Positions 25,654 through 36,232 are shown, numbered from the stretch's first letter. The stretch: 64,000 nt of DNA from Mesobacillus maritimus (GCF_023715205.1 NZ_JAMBNR010000012.1:1-64000); one strand, 5' to 3'. Notes: generated from the letters alone by a model not told the origin. Numbers and translations: made by a program.

Positions 25654-27384
25654 TTACCTAATCACAGGCAAAAGAATATGAGAAGGATATTCTTTTTGAT
25701 GAAAAATCTCTTGAGTGGCTTGTTTATATTCGGTACTATCAACCATCGTTTTGCCTGTGTTTAAATTTTTATCGAACCGAGGGAAGTTGCTTGATGAAAT
25801 TTCCACTCGAATCGAATGTCCAGGTAAGAATACATTGCTTGTCGCCCATAAATCAATTTCTATTTCTAGCAGTTGATTTTGAATATCCTTTTGGCCTTCA
25901 CCAGCCTCTGACTTCACTCTTCGAATCCCATCAGTTAAATGAATGGCTTTGCCTTCTGGCGTGACATCTACCAGTTTGGCAGTAAAGTCTGTATCGACTG
26001 CATCGGTTTTCACCCAGAGTTTTACTTTTACAGGACCAGTGACTTCTAGTGGTTCTGTTAGCGGTTCTGATGTATAAACGAGCACATCGTTACGTTCTTC
26101 AATTTCACGTTGGTCAAGTGGACCGGGTGCTGTGCCTGCAAAAAGTGTTCCACCGCCATGGGTTGGGACAGGGTTTGCGGGATCATAAACATATGAATCG
26201 GTCCATTCATTTTTCGGAATGTCATGAAGTAATTTTCCATCCCCAAATCTCGAATTGGCACTGTTAGCACTATCCAAGTAAAACGGCTTATAGCTGGTTC
26301 GAGCTAGTGGCCATTCGTACTCATCACGCCACTCATTTATTCCCATTACAAATAGTTTAATAGGTGCAGATGTTTCGAAATCAGATTTTTCCTCTTTTAA
26401 CCAATGATTAAACCAGCGGATATGTAAGTTTGTTAAGTCTTCTTGTTCATCAATCCAATCTTGAGATGCATGCAGTCCGAAGTTACGCTCACCTAAGCGA
26501 GACTGGAAAATGCCATGTGCCCACGGTCCAATGATTAACTTTTGCGTTTTCGAGTCGTCGTTTTTCTTTAATTCAGAGAAATTCCGGATGGTTGCTTTTA
26601 AGAAATTATCATACCAACCAGCGATATGATAGGCGGGAACATCAATCAGCTCAAACTTATCTGCAATACTTACGCGACTCAGTTGTTCATCTGAAAGTCG
26701 ATTTTGAATAAAATCATAGAAAAAATCGGCAACGCCTAAATCTTTAAGCGGTGGCCATTCTTCAATAGGCATATAATGAAACCATTTTTCAATGTCGTTA
26801 TAATACTCTGCCATTTTTTTAATACTTTGGTTATATTCCTCGGGGTCTAGATGTTTTCGCTTCAACTCATCAGGGGCAACTGATTCCAACGCCCAAGTTT
26901 CAGAACCTCCGATATTTATTTTTCCTTCATTTTCAACCGAATCTTTTTGCCAGTCTGTTAATGTCATGGCAGGGACGATTGCTTTTAAATGTGGAGGGCG
27001 TTTTGTTGCGGCTAGTAACTGTGTAAAACCATAATACGATAATCCAAACATACCGACTTTCCCATTCGAATAGGGGAGAGTTGCCGCCCATTCGACCGTA
27101 TCGTAGCCATCTTCAGCTTCATATATAAACGGATAGAAATCACCTTCTGAGTTGTATCGTCCTCTTACATCTTGAATAATGACAATATATCCATTTTGAA
27201 CAAGACGATGGGTATCAAGATAGCGATGAGAATAAAAAGGTAAGTCCTTATTATAAGGTAAGCGTGTTAACAGAACAGGAAATGGACCTTCCGCATCTGG
27301 ACGATAAATGTCTGCATAAAGAGTGACACCATCACGCATTTGACATGGTACGTTTTTTTCTACAATGATTTGTTGAATGTCCAC
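25654..27384 (-). CDS. CocE/NonD-family alpha/beta hydrolase
   Basis: A 576-residue hydrolase of the X-Pro dipeptidyl-peptidase/cocaine esterase group. The nucleophile is S116 in GLSYYG, and GWYDNF and GPWAH hold the acid and histidine seen in CocE (S117, D259, H287 there). A C-terminal jelly-roll domain (about 330-576) with EVTGPVKVKLWV is present. It lacks a signal peptide. It cleaves amide or ester bonds of unknown substrates. ATG start at 27384 with AGGAG just before. Convergent with the GH43 gene, no operon partner. Confidence 0.88.
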   Translation of the reverse strand: MDIQQIIVEKNVPCQMRDGVTLYADIYRPDAEGPFPVLLTRLPYNKDLPFYSHRYLDTHRLVQNGYIVIIQDVRGRYNSEGDFYPFIYEAEDGYDTVEWAATLPYSNGKVGMFGLSYYGFTQLLAATKRPPHLKAIVPAMTLTDWQKDSVENEGKINIGGSETWALESVAPDELKRKHLDPEEYNQSIKKMAEYYNDIEKWFHYMPIEEWPPLKDLGVADFFYDFIQNRLSDEQLSRVSIADKFELIDVPAYHIAGWYDNFLKATIRNFSELKKNDDSKTQKLIIGPWAHGIFQSRLGERNFGLHASQDWIDEQEDLTNLHIRWFNHWLKEEKSDFETSAPIKLFVMGINEWRDEYEWPLARTSYKPFYLDSANSANSRFGDGKLLHDIPKNEWTDSYVYDPANPVPTHGGGTLFAGTAPGPLDQREIEERNDVLVYTSEPLTEPLEVTGPVKVKLWVKTDAVDTDFTAKLVDVTPEGKAIHLTDGIRRVKSEAGEGQKDIQNQLLEIEIDLWATSNVFLPGHSIRVEISSSNFPRFDKNLNTGKTMVDSTEYKQATQEIFHQKEYPSHILLPVIR

Positions 27385-27423
27385 TAATACTCCTCCTTAC
27401 GAATACGATGTAAAACCTAAAAT

Positions 27424-27450
27424 GAACCACCCTGTGGCCAGGGTGGAAAT
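27424..27450 (-). terminator. terminator of the opuC operon
   Basis: CCACCCTG and CAGGGTGG form an 8-bp stem with loop TGGC; the T tract downstream on the minus strand is poor. Confidence 0.5.
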
Positions 27451-27457
27451 GAATTTG

Positions 27458-28138
27458 TTATGCTGCTGCATTTTCAGTATGGATCTGAGTTTTTCTTTTT
27501 TTATAAGGCGAAAGTTTTCGTTCAAACCAACCCATCACTAGGTCTGCGATTACCGCCATTAATGCAGTTGGGATCGCACCAGCAAGAATAATTGCTGTTC
27601 CATCGGTTGCGTTCGTACCGCGAATGATGATGTCGCCTAATCCACCTGATCCCATAAAGGTTCCAATCGTCGCAATCCCAATGGTTATTACTAAAGCAGT
27701 GCGAAGACCTGCCATTATGACTGCCATCGCCAGTGGCAATTCCACCATTCGTAAAACTTGAAATTTTGTCATCCCCATTGCTTTTCCAGACTCAAGCAAT
27801 GCTTGGTCGACATTGTTGATCCCTGTATACGTATTTTTGATAATCGGTAAAAGGGAATAAAGAAATAAAGCAAAGACAACGGTGTTTGTTCCTAAACCCA
27901 TCACAAGCATTAGAACCGCAAGCATGGCTAACGCTGGAATGGTTTGGATAATATTCGCTAAAGATAGCACCCATGGACTTAATTTTTTATAACGTGCAAT
28001 CAAGATTCCTAGTGGAATTCCAATAATGGCTGCGAACAACACACCATAGGCCGCCATAAGGAAATGACGATAAAATTGTTCCCAAACATAGCCACCATTT
28101 TGACTATAATAGTAGATTAATTCATTGATCGTCTCCAT
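27458..28138 (-). CDS. opuCD: OpuC permease, second membrane subunit
   Basis: A 226-residue inner-membrane permease of the osmoprotectant ABC importer with 5-6 helices and the BPD domain motif LLESGKAMGMTKFQVL. It matches OpuCD (229 residues in B. subtilis). With OpuCB it forms the channel for quaternary ammonium compounds. ATG start with GGGGGGAAAT. It is the last gene of opuCA-CB-CC-CD, separated by 12 nt from opuCC. Confidence 0.9.
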   Translation of the reverse strand: METINELIYYYSQNGGYVWEQFYRHFLMAAYGVLFAAIIGIPLGILIARYKKLSPWVLSLANIIQTIPALAMLAVLMLVMGLGTNTVVFALFLYSLLPIIKNTYTGINNVDQALLESGKAMGMTKFQVLRMVELPLAMAVIMAGLRTALVITIGIATIGTFMGSGGLGDIIIRGTNATDGTAIILAGAIPTALMAVIADLVMGWFERKLSPYKKRKTQIHTENAAA

Positions 28139-28150
28139 GAAATTTCCCCC

Positions 28151-29086
<936 letters not shown>

Positions 29087-29740
29087 CTAAGCAGCTTCTT
29101 TCAGTTTCTTTAAACCAGTTGGTGTGACCCAATTTTCAACTTTTCCTAACAGAAGATCCGTTAGCAAAGCTAACAGGGTGACAGGAATGGCACCAGCTAG
29201 AATAAATTCCGTTTGATAAAGACTCATCCCACTAAAAATATAATCTCCCAAACCTCCTGCACCAATATAAGAAGCTAACGTTGCCCAACCGATTAGGTAT
29301 ACTGTCGTTAAACGAATACCAGCCATGATAACCGGGATGGCAAGTGGAATTTCCACATAGCGGACTTGTTCCCATCCAGTCATACCCATCCCACGTCCTG
29401 CTTCAAGCAGACTTTTCTTTACACCATTTACGCCCGTATACGTATTTCTTAAGATGGGTAGGACTGCATAGAAAAATAAAGCAACGATTGCAGGAACTTT
29501 CCCAACGCCTAAAAGCGGAATAAAAAACGCGAGAATGGCGAAACTTGGAACGGTCTGTATAATCCCAAGAAGCCCCATAACAAAATCCGCTACTTTTGGA
29601 ACACGGGTTAAGGCAACTCCTAATGGAACCGCGATAAGAATTCCTAGCCCCACAGCAATGAGGGAGATGTATAAGTGTTCCCATGTTTTGACCAGCATTT
29701 CACTACCATATTGACTGAAAAATTGTATAAGACTCTCCAT
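29087..29740 (-). CDS. opuCB: OpuC permease, first membrane subunit
   Basis: A 217-residue permease, identical in length to B. subtilis OpuCB, with the ABC coupling motif [17 protein letters not shown]. Five or six membrane helices. Works with OpuCD. ATG at 29740 preceded by AAGGAGGCG. Second gene of the operon, 16 nt from opuCA. Confidence 0.9.
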   Translation of the reverse strand: MESLIQFFSQYGSEMLVKTWEHLYISLIAVGLGILIAVPLGVALTRVPKVADFVMGLLGIIQTVPSFAILAFFIPLLGVGKVPAIVALFFYAVLPILRNTYTGVNGVKKSLLEAGRGMGMTGWEQVRYVEIPLAIPVIMAGIRLTTVYLIGWATLASYIGAGGLGDYIFSGMSLYQTEFILAGAIPVTLLALLTDLLLGKVENWVTPTGLKKLKEAA

Positions 29741-29756
29741 CTAAATCGCCTCCTTC

Positions 29757-30887
29757 TTACGCTGTAATTTCATCTTCGCCCCAAATCGAATCGTAAACGA
29801 TATCGACGAGGTTTGCTCTCGTGACAATTCCAATTAGGCGCTGCTGATGGTCCACTACAGGTACATATTTCATTCCTTTTTTCAAAATGCTGCGAATCGT
29901 ATCGCGGACAAGTGTGCCTGCTTCGACGGTCGTAACAGGCTCAACGATATCGGATACTTTCGTGGCTTTCTTCCGTTTTTGGTCAATTAGTTCAACATCT
30001 ATATAACCTTGAAGAACGTTAAATTCATTGACAACTAGAAGCGAATCGACACGTTTTTCCTTCATAATTTGAATTGCTTCTGTTAAAAAGCGTTCTCCAG
30101 TAACAGTAATTGGCTTTGGATTCATAATCTGTTCAACGGTTTGGATATTTGGTCGAGCTTGAACTAACCGGTCTTTCCCAATAAATTCTTCAACGAATTC
30201 ATCTGCAGGATTGCGGAGAATTTCATCTGGTGTATCACACTGAACCAATTGTCCATCTCTCATAATGACGATTCGATCTGCTAACTTTAACGCTTCATCC
30301 ATGTCATGGGTAACAAACACGATTGTTTTGTTTAATTTCTTTTGCAGCTTTTTAAATTCTTCTTGTAATGAATCTCTCGTAATTGGATCAAGTGCTCCAA
30401 ACGGTTCATCCATTAAAATGAGTGGTTGATCGGCTGCTAACGCTCGTAAAACACCAATCCGCTGCTGTTGCCCACCACTTAATTCATGAGGGAATTTTTC
30501 AAGATAATCCGGAGTTAAATCAACAAGGTCCAATAACTCTAGAGCACGTGCACGACGTTTCTCTTCCGGCCATTTTAATAGTTTCAAAACAAGTGAGATA
30601 TTTTCTTGAATGTTCATATGTGGCAATAACCCAATTTGTTGGATAACATATCCAATCTCTCTTCTTAATTGGACAGGATCTTTATCCATGATGTTTTCTC
30701 CATTAATATAGATGCTGCCTTCAGTTGGTTCGATTAAACGGTTAATCATTTTCATGGTTGTTGTTTTTCCACAACCACTCGGCCCGATAAAACAAATGAA
30801 TTCTCCTTTTTCGAATTCTAATGTTAAATCGTTAACTGCCTTTTTGCCTCCTTTATATACCTTTGAAACATGGTCGAATTTGAGCAT
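29757..30887 (-). CDS. opuCA: OpuC ATPase with CBS domains
   Basis: A 376-residue ATP-binding subunit. Walker A GPSGCGKTT (about 33-41), signature LSGGQQQRIG (about 136-145), Walker B LILMDEPFGALD (about 156-167). The C-terminal 130 residues hold a CBS pair that in OpuCA/OpuA senses ionic strength or cyclic dinucleotides and gates transport. The ATG at 30887 is chosen since GGAGGTG is ideally placed; the ORF reaches 30902. First gene of opuCABCD, read away from the GbsR/OpcR-type gene. A perfect inverted repeat lies in the shared upstream region. Confidence 0.93.
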   Translation of the reverse strand: MLKFDHVSKVYKGGKKAVNDLTLEFEKGEFICFIGPSGCGKTTTMKMINRLIEPTEGSIYINGENIMDKDPVQLRREIGYVIQQIGLLPHMNIQENISLVLKLLKWPEEKRRARALELLDLVDLTPDYLEKFPHELSGGQQQRIGVLRALAADQPLILMDEPFGALDPITRDSLQEEFKKLQKKLNKTIVFVTHDMDEALKLADRIVIMRDGQLVQCDTPDEILRNPADEFVEEFIGKDRLVQARPNIQTVEQIMNPKPITVTGERFLTEAIQIMKEKRVDSLLVVNEFNVLQGYIDVELIDQKRKKATKVSDIVEPVTTVEAGTLVRDTIRSILKKGMKYVPVVDHQQRLIGIVTRANLVDIVYDSIWGEDEITA

Positions 30888-30976
30888 GTATGGCACCTCC
30901 AAATTTTTTCATTCTACTAAATTATCATTGTAAGATTCATATAATCAGACAATTTCCAACACTTCTTCAGTATAAA

Positions 30977-31003
30977 GTAAACTTTGTAAAATAAAAAGTT
31001 TAC
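30977..31003. promoter_or_regulatory. perfect inverted repeat between opuCA and the GbsR-type gene
   Basis: GTAAACTTT (30977-30985) and AAAGTTTAC (30995-31003) are perfect 9-bp arms with a 9-bp spacer. They lie 90 nt upstream of opuCA and 177 nt before the regulator gene, in the divergent promoter region, and are the best candidate operator there. Confidence 0.55.
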
Positions 31004-31179
31004 AAATTGCATAAATTACACAGTATTTACGTAAAATATTTATTGTACGAAGTTTATGACTGTCCGTTCTTAAAAATGCTCCCTTATTTCCCACTTTTCC
31101 TCCAAAATCCTCATTTTCCAATCTTCACCTAAATGTGATACATTGACACAGACATGGTAATTGGAAGGGTGATTCATGA

Positions 31180-31716
31180 ATGGATGAACAACCATTAGGA
31201 AGAATCAAAGTAATGGAAGACCAGTTTGCTGAAAAAATTGCCGACAATATGCATACGTATGGTGTTTCGACAACAGTTGGTCGTGTGTTAGGAATTATCT
31301 ATATGAATAGAAAGCCAATGACACTTGATGAATTATCAGAGGCAACAGGAATGAGTAAGACACGAATGAGTCAAGTGGTTAGAGAAATGGTCGATTTAAA
31401 TATCGCTGAAAAAGTCCTTCAAAAAGGGGTTCGTAAGGATCTCTATAATGTTGAACAAGATTATTATCAAACCTTTATTTCTTTATTTACTTCGAACTGG
31501 CGGAAAGCCATTAATAAAAATAAGATGTTTGAGAAAAAATTATCTGCAGAGTTAAAGGAAATAACGAGTAATGAACCAATTGATGAAGAATTAGAAGCGA
31601 AAATCAATCTGTTATTAAAAGAAACAAAAGAATGGCTAGATTATTATCAATGGTTGGCAAACTTGGTTGAGTTTTTTGAAAGTGGAGAAATTTTCAAGCA
31701 TGTGCCAAAGCCATGA
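31180..31716 (+). CDS. GbsR/OpcR-type MarR-like regulator
   Basis: A 178-residue winged-helix repressor-type protein (GbsR/OpcR/CudC group). The HTH is at about 45-80 (MTLDELSEATGMSKTRMSQVVREM), then a long helical effector/dimer part ending LVEFFESGEI. In B. subtilis, GbsR controls choline-to-betaine genes and OpcR controls opuC; this protein lies beside opuC and the carnitine genes, so it likely senses an osmoprotectant and controls both. ATG with GGAAGGG upstream. It is transcribed away from opuC. Confidence 0.88.
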   Translation: MDEQPLGRIKVMEDQFAEKIADNMHTYGVSTTVGRVLGIIYMNRKPMTLDELSEATGMSKTRMSQVVREMVDLNIAEKVLQKGVRKDLYNVEQDYYQTFISLFTSNWRKAINKNKMFEKKLSAELKEITSNEPIDEELEAKINLLLKETKEWLDYYQWLANLVEFFESGEIFKHVPKP

Positions 31717-31748
31717 GGAAAATGCCTAGTTAAACCTTTTTTCTAGTT

Positions 31749-31794
31749 TATAGGCTGTTTTCGTTAGAGCCATAAAGCCGACTTTAAATAGCGA
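31749..31794 (+). repeat. MITE-like repeat fragment, copy E
   Basis: TATAGGCTGTTTTCGTTAG and the following CATAAAGCCGA-TTTAA resemble the first 45 bp of copies B, D and F. Only the left end is left; it lies before cdhC. Confidence 0.5.
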
Positions 31795-31817
31795 GTCGAA
31801 GAGGGGGAGGAATTTAA

Positions 31818-32711
31818 ATGAATAAGAAAGCCATTTTAACCTGTGCGGTTACAGGTGCTGGTGACACAGCGAAGAAAAGTCCACATGTACCAGTAACTCC
31901 TGAGGAAATTGCAAAATCAGCGATTGATGCAGCAAAGGCTGGAGCGACCATTGCTCATATTCATGTACGTGATCCGAAAACAGGGGAGCTTAGTCATGAC
32001 GTAGCGCTCTTCCGTGAAGTGGTTGAACGAATCCGTGAATCTGACACAGATGTGATCATTAATTTAACATCAGGTGGTGGCGGTGATTGGATTCCGAGTG
32101 AGGAGAATCCAGCTATTGGCGGACCAGGTACCGATATGCAAACGCCAGAAGAACGCCATGAACCAATTGGCGAATTGCTACCAGAAATTTGCACACTAGA
32201 TTGTGGCAGCCTTAACTTTGGTGACCAAGTTTATATCAGCACAACCGATTGGCTACGCAAACAAGCGCAAATGATTCAGCAGAGTGGTGTCAAGCCTGAG
32301 TTAGAATGTTTTGATACAGGACACTTACGGTTTGCAAATCAATTAATTGAAGAAGGATTAATTGACGGGGATCCGATGTTCCAATTCTGTCTTGGGATTC
32401 CGTGGGGAGCAGACGCTGACGCCGAAACAATGATTTACTTGCGTGATCGCCTTCCGAAAAATGCGCACTGGTCCGCATTTGGGATTGGACGCATGCAAAT
32501 GCCTGTGGCAGCGCAGTCGCTTCTACTTGGGGGAAATGTTCGCGTTGGACTTGAAGATAATCTTTATCTTGGTAAGGGAGTAAAGGCAACAAACGCTCAA
32601 CTAGTTGAAAAAGCCGTGACCATGATGAATGCCCTTGATGTGGCACCTATGACTCCAGCAGAGGCACGAGTGCATCTCGGATTGAAAAACCCTCATAGAA
32701 AGGCAGAGTGA
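31818..32711 (+). CDS. cdhC: 3-dehydrocarnitine cleavage enzyme (BKACE family)
   Basis: A 297-residue TIM-barrel enzyme of the beta-keto acid cleavage (DUF849) family. Visible motifs are the early AHIHVRDP, the later CFDTGHL segment and the QFCLGIPWG strand. BKACE enzymes condense a beta-keto acid with acetyl-CoA. Next to CdhA- and CdhB-like genes it fits CdhC, which makes betainyl-CoA and acetoacetate from 3-dehydrocarnitine. ATG with GGGGGAGG upstream. First of three genes that overlap or nearly touch. The specific substrate is inferred from context. Confidence 0.85.
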   Translation: MNKKAILTCAVTGAGDTAKKSPHVPVTPEEIAKSAIDAAKAGATIAHIHVRDPKTGELSHDVALFREVVERIRESDTDVIINLTSGGGGDWIPSEENPAIGGPGTDMQTPEERHEPIGELLPEICTLDCGSLNFGDQVYISTTDWLRKQAQMIQQSGVKPELECFDTGHLRFANQLIEEGLIDGDPMFQFCLGIPWGADADAETMIYLRDRLPKNAHWSAFGIGRMQMPVAAQSLLLGGNVRVGLEDNLYLGKGVKATNAQLVEKAVTMMNALDVAPMTPAEARVHLGLKNPHRKAE

Positions 32712-32713
32712 TT

Positions 32714-33676
32714 ATGGAAAATCAATCTATTAAACAAGTAACAGTGGTAGGAACAGGCGTAATTGGTGTAGGTTGGATTGGTCGCTTTCTTGCACAAGGA
32801 TACGATGTCATTGCTACGGATATCGCAGAAAATGCTGAGGAACGTATGCGTGCGGCCATTGACAAAGCATGGCCAGCGATTGAAAAACATGGAGTTGCTC
32901 CAGGAGCTTCCAAAGAGAAGTTAACGTTTGAGCCAGATTTAGCAAAGGCAGTGGCGAACGCTGACCTTATTCAAGAAAATGCTCCTGAGCGTGAAGACAT
33001 AAAACGAAAGTTATTAGCTGAAATTGACAAATACGCAAAACCAAATGCCATTATTGCATCTAGTACTTCTGGGTTAATGCCAAGTACTTTGCAAAGTGAT
33101 TGTGCAAATCCTGAACGTGTGATTGTTGCCCATCCATTCAACCCAGTTTATTTAGTACCATTGGTTGAACTTGTCGGAGGCCAAGCAACTTCAGCTGAAG
33201 TAATCGAAAGAGCGGAACAATTCTACCATTCTATTAAAATGAAACCTCTTGTTGTCAGAACCGAGATAGAAGGTCATATTGCTGACCGTTTAATGGAAGC
33301 GGTTTGGCGGGAAGCGCTCCACCTTGTCAATGACGGGGTTGCCACAACTGAAGAAGTAGACGCAGCGATTGTGTATGGACCGGGGTTACGCTGGGCGTTA
33401 ATGGGTCCATTTTTAACTCTGCATCTTGCTGGTGGAGAACAAGGAATGCGTCATATGCTCGCTCAATTCGGACCAGCATTGAAATTGCCTTGGACAAAGC
33501 TAGTGGCTCCTGAATTAACAGAAGAACTAAGTGAGTCAGTCATCAATGGATGCGAACAACAAACTACAGGACATAGCATTGCGGAACTCGAACAACGTCG
33601 TGATGAGTTCTTAATTGAACTCCAGCAATTGCTTGAAAAGTACTGGCCAGGCGCCAACTTAAATGGAAAAATCTAA
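32714..33676 (+). CDS. cdhA: L-carnitine dehydrogenase
   Basis: A 320-residue NAD-dependent dehydrogenase of the 3-hydroxyacyl-CoA dehydrogenase superfamily. The Rossmann motif is VVGTGVIGVGWIG (about 10-22) and the substrate segment is HPFNPVYLVPLVE, with the His in the usual place. The length (about 320) is that of single-domain carnitine dehydrogenase, not of the fused thioesterase form. It oxidises L-carnitine to 3-dehydrocarnitine. ATG at 32714 is chosen over GTG at 32708, which overlaps the cdhC stop. Confidence 0.87.
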   Translation: MENQSIKQVTVVGTGVIGVGWIGRFLAQGYDVIATDIAENAEERMRAAIDKAWPAIEKHGVAPGASKEKLTFEPDLAKAVANADLIQENAPEREDIKRKLLAEIDKYAKPNAIIASSTSGLMPSTLQSDCANPERVIVAHPFNPVYLVPLVELVGGQATSAEVIERAEQFYHSIKMKPLVVRTEIEGHIADRLMEAVWREALHLVNDGVATTEEVDAAIVYGPGLRWALMGPFLTLHLAGGEQGMRHMLAQFGPALKLPWTKLVAPELTEELSESVINGCEQQTTGHSIAELEQRRDEFLIELQQLLEKYWPGANLNGKI

Positions 33677-33703
33677 TCTCGTAGAAGAAAGCGAGGAAGT
33701 CTA

Positions 33704-34180
33704 ATGACGAAAGTGAAAAATCCACTGTTACAAGATTCCGTTCGACCTAATTGGATTGATTATAACGGTCATATGACCGACTCTGCTTATGCTGTTGTGT
33801 TTAGCATAGCTGTTGATAAATTGATGAATGAGATTGGAATTGACGAAGATTTTCGTGAAAAGGAGAAATACTCCATTTTCACATTAGAAACCCACTTATG
33901 TTACTTAAAAGAAGCTCATAAAGGTCAGAATTTATATGTCAACATTCAGCTGTTAGACTATGATTTTAAAAGAATGCATGTCTTTTTCACAATGAAAAAT
34001 GATGCAGGCGACTCTCTTGCGACAAGTGAACAGATGCTAATGGGAATGAATATGGAAGACGGTCGCTCGGCACCTTTCCCAGATGTGATCATGACAAACA
34101 TCCGTGAGCTTTATGATTCACAAGCAAACTTAGAAAGACCAAAAGAAGCTGGTCGGAAGATTGGTATTCGGAAAAAATAG
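33704..34180 (+). CDS. cdhB: betainyl-CoA thioesterase (CdhB-like, hot-dog fold)
   Basis: A 158-residue hot-dog thioesterase. The opening VRPNWIDYNGHMTDSAY (about 13-30) carries the DYNGHM motif typical of this family. In the carnitine route it splits betainyl-CoA into glycine betaine and CoA. Length agrees with CdhB. ATG with GAGGAAG upstream. Third gene of the unit, followed by a strong terminator. With OpuC it lets the cell turn imported carnitine into glycine betaine, by inference. Confidence 0.83.
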   Translation: MTKVKNPLLQDSVRPNWIDYNGHMTDSAYAVVFSIAVDKLMNEIGIDEDFREKEKYSIFTLETHLCYLKEAHKGQNLYVNIQLLDYDFKRMHVFFTMKNDAGDSLATSEQMLMGMNMEDGRSAPFPDVIMTNIRELYDSQANLERPKEAGRKIGIRKK

Positions 34181-34210
34181 CAGAAGAAGACTTACATTAT
34201 AAGAAATTTT

Positions 34211-34242
34211 TTAAACGGCAGATGATTCTGCCGTTTTTTCTT
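34211..34242 (+). terminator. terminator of the carnitine operon
   Basis: AAACGGCAGA and TCTGCCGTTTTTTC form a 9-10-bp stem with loop TGAT and a T run. Confidence 0.88.
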
Positions 34243-34474
34243 TTTATTTTACCACGTCAAGTTCTAACTAAACTTGTCATTATTGTTCGCTTTTAAATTC
34301 AGCTGTTTACAAAAGAGTTTGGTGAAAATGCAACTAAGATTTTTCCCAGGAGTCAAAAACTAGAGTAGAAGCTAAATATTTTTATATTTAATGAAAGTGT
34401 TTTGTGATAGAATATATATAAGTTTTATAGTATAAATATACATTTTATTTAAAAGAGAATAGGAGGAACAGTTT

Positions 34475-35428
34475 ATGAAGACTTTTAAAAAATCAATGAT
34501 TGCCGGAGTAGTTGCTTTTTCAGCTTTGTTTGCTGCAGGAAGCGTATCAGCGGCACCGAAGAAATTTGCTGGGGACCTTGCATATGAGCATGTTCAGTAT
34601 TTAACGGAAGAAATCGGGCCCAGGGTGGCTGGATCTGCAAATGAAACAAAAGCTCGCGAGTACATAGTAAATGAACTAGAAAAGTTGGATTTGAAGGTTG
34701 AAGAGCAAGAGTTTTCTTATACAAGAGGGAAGAATACAACTGAATCTGCCAATGTTGTTGCACTAAAAGATAACAAGCATACAGATAAGCAAGTGATTGT
34801 TGGCGCACATTATGACTCCGTAAGTATGGGCAAAGGGGCAGATGATAATGCATCGAGTGTTGGCGTGATTCTAGAAACTGCCAAAGCACTTGAAAAGCGT
34901 AACTTAAATTATGATGTGAAATTTGTCTTCTTTGGGGCAGAAGAAGTAGGGTTACAAGGATCGAAATACTATGCTAATAATATGTCCGATGAAGAAATAG
35001 AGAATACGATTGGCATGATCAATCTTGATAGTTTACTAGCCGGAGATCATATCTATGTTTACGGTGGTGCAGGAGAAGATGGCTGGATTCGTGATTTAGC
35101 TCTCGATATAGCGGATAAAAAGAAAATTCCTTTGCAAACCAACCCAGGAATCAACCCAGAATACCCTGAAGGCACAACCGGAGATTGGAGTGACCATGCC
35201 CCATTCAAAGCGAAAGGAATCACCATTGCTTATTTTGAAGCAACCAATTGGCAATTGGGTGATCAAGACGGTTATACACAAACAGAAGAACACGGTGGCG
35301 TATGGCATACCAAAAATGACACACTAGAATTTTTAGAAAGAGAATTCCCAGGACGAGTGCAAGAACATCTCAATCATTTCACCAATATGCTGACATGGGT
35401 ATTAACAGACATCAAAAAGGAACTGTAA
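34475..35428 (+). CDS. secreted M28-family aminopeptidase
   Basis: A 317-residue metallopeptidase. The signal peptide is MKTFKKSMIAGVVAF with the cleavage site near VSA-A at 26-27. Zinc-site residues of clan MH are in order: H112 (AHYDS), D123/124 (ADDNAS), E156/157 (GAEEVG), NLDSL and H in WHTKND. It should be a secreted aminopeptidase for nutrition or turnover of surface peptides. ATG with AGGAGG. Monocistronic. A terminator follows. Confidence 0.88.
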   Translation: MKTFKKSMIAGVVAFSALFAAGSVSAAPKKFAGDLAYEHVQYLTEEIGPRVAGSANETKAREYIVNELEKLDLKVEEQEFSYTRGKNTTESANVVALKDNKHTDKQVIVGAHYDSVSMGKGADDNASSVGVILETAKALEKRNLNYDVKFVFFGAEEVGLQGSKYYANNMSDEEIENTIGMINLDSLLAGDHIYVYGGAGEDGWIRDLALDIADKKKIPLQTNPGINPEYPEGTTGDWSDHAPFKAKGITIAYFEATNWQLGDQDGYTQTEEHGGVWHTKNDTLEFLEREFPGRVQEHLNHFTNMLTWVLTDIKKEL

Positions 35429-35441
35429 AAATTTTCAAGGT

Positions 35442-35478
35442 GCCAAGCACCATCCAGTTTTTGGATGGTGCTTGTTTT
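35442..35478 (+). terminator. terminator of the M28 peptidase gene
   Basis: CAAGCACCATCCA and TGGATGGTGCTTG form a 13-bp stem, loop GTTTT, followed by TTTTCATT. Confidence 0.9.
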
Positions 35479-35565
35479 CATTTAGTAAATTGTGAGATTA
35501 CAAATGAAGAGAAAACAGGATATGTTATAGTAAATAAGCTGGAAATGATACATATATTTTGTTAG

Positions 35566-35762
35566 CTAAAGAGAGTTACACAGACGGTCACTCATCGATT
35601 TCAGTTCAATTTGTTCGCCGTAAATGAAAAAATCTTTTTGTGAGTGGAGGGGCACAATTTCCCCTTAGACGCTTGACATCAAAGGGAGGACCTTTATATG
35701 ATTTAATCGCTATTCAAGACAGTCCCTTTTACTGGAGTAAATGTGGATACGAAAAAGGTTAA
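35566..35762 (+). pseudogene. possible gene remnant lacking a start
   Basis: An uninterrupted plus-strand frame of about 65 codons ends with GPLYDLIAIQDSPFYWSK and CGYEKG then TAA. The ending looks like a real protein C-terminus and resembles tails of acetyltransferase-like proteins, but no start codon or ribosome site fits the frame. A decayed 3' end of a gene is suggested; chance cannot be excluded. Confidence 0.3.
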
Positions 35763-35785
35763 GCTATAATAAGAGGTGTAATTAG

Positions 35786-36058
35786 ATGAGGAAACTTGTA
35801 CGACTATTATTTGGAAGTCCGTTTAAAAAAGAAGATAATTTTCGTTCCAAATATTTCCGATTTATGTATAAATTTATTATCGGGTTTTACTTTTTAAGTA
35901 TGACAATGTTTATCATTCTGTCGTTTCTAGACCCTACTGCTCTAATCGGACTACTAATGGGAGCGATCTTTTTCCCTGTTGTATTCCGTATTGTCTATGG
36001 ATTAATAGGAAAGTTCAATGGTATGGAGCGAGAGGCGTATGATATAAAGGAAAGTTAA
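35786..36058 (+). CDS. small two-helix membrane protein
   Basis: A 90-residue protein with two helices (about 29-50 and 52-77), a basic start (MRKLVRLLFG) and an acidic end (YDIKES). No recognised family. The ATG has GAGGTG upstream at about 8 nt. It sits alone between the gene remnant and the TPP riboswitch. A membrane location is all that can be said. Confidence 0.6.
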   Translation: MRKLVRLLFGSPFKKEDNFRSKYFRFMYKFIIGFYFLSMTMFIILSFLDPTALIGLLMGAIFFPVVFRIVYGLIGKFNGMEREAYDIKES

Positions 36059-36133
36059 ATCAAACATTTTAAATCTTTTGTGGTGACAATAACTTAATAT
36101 TCTGTTATTGTTGACTTGTCTATGAATTAAAAA

Positions 36134-36232
36134 ACTCACTAGGGGATCCCTTGATAAGGGCTGAGAGCAGAGTAGATACTCTGAAACCCTCATAACCTGA
36201 ACAGGTTCGTACCTGCGTAGGAAAGTGTCACG
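36134..36232 (+). ncRNA. TPP riboswitch (THI element)
   Basis: The conserved THI blocks are visible: AGGGGATCCCTTGATAAGGG, CTGAGAG (about 36160), the ACCCTCATAACCTGAACAG core with CTGAACAGG, and CGTAGGAAAGTG near 36222. This binds thiamine pyrophosphate and controls the thi genes downstream, with the hairpin at 36258 as expression platform. Confidence 0.95.
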
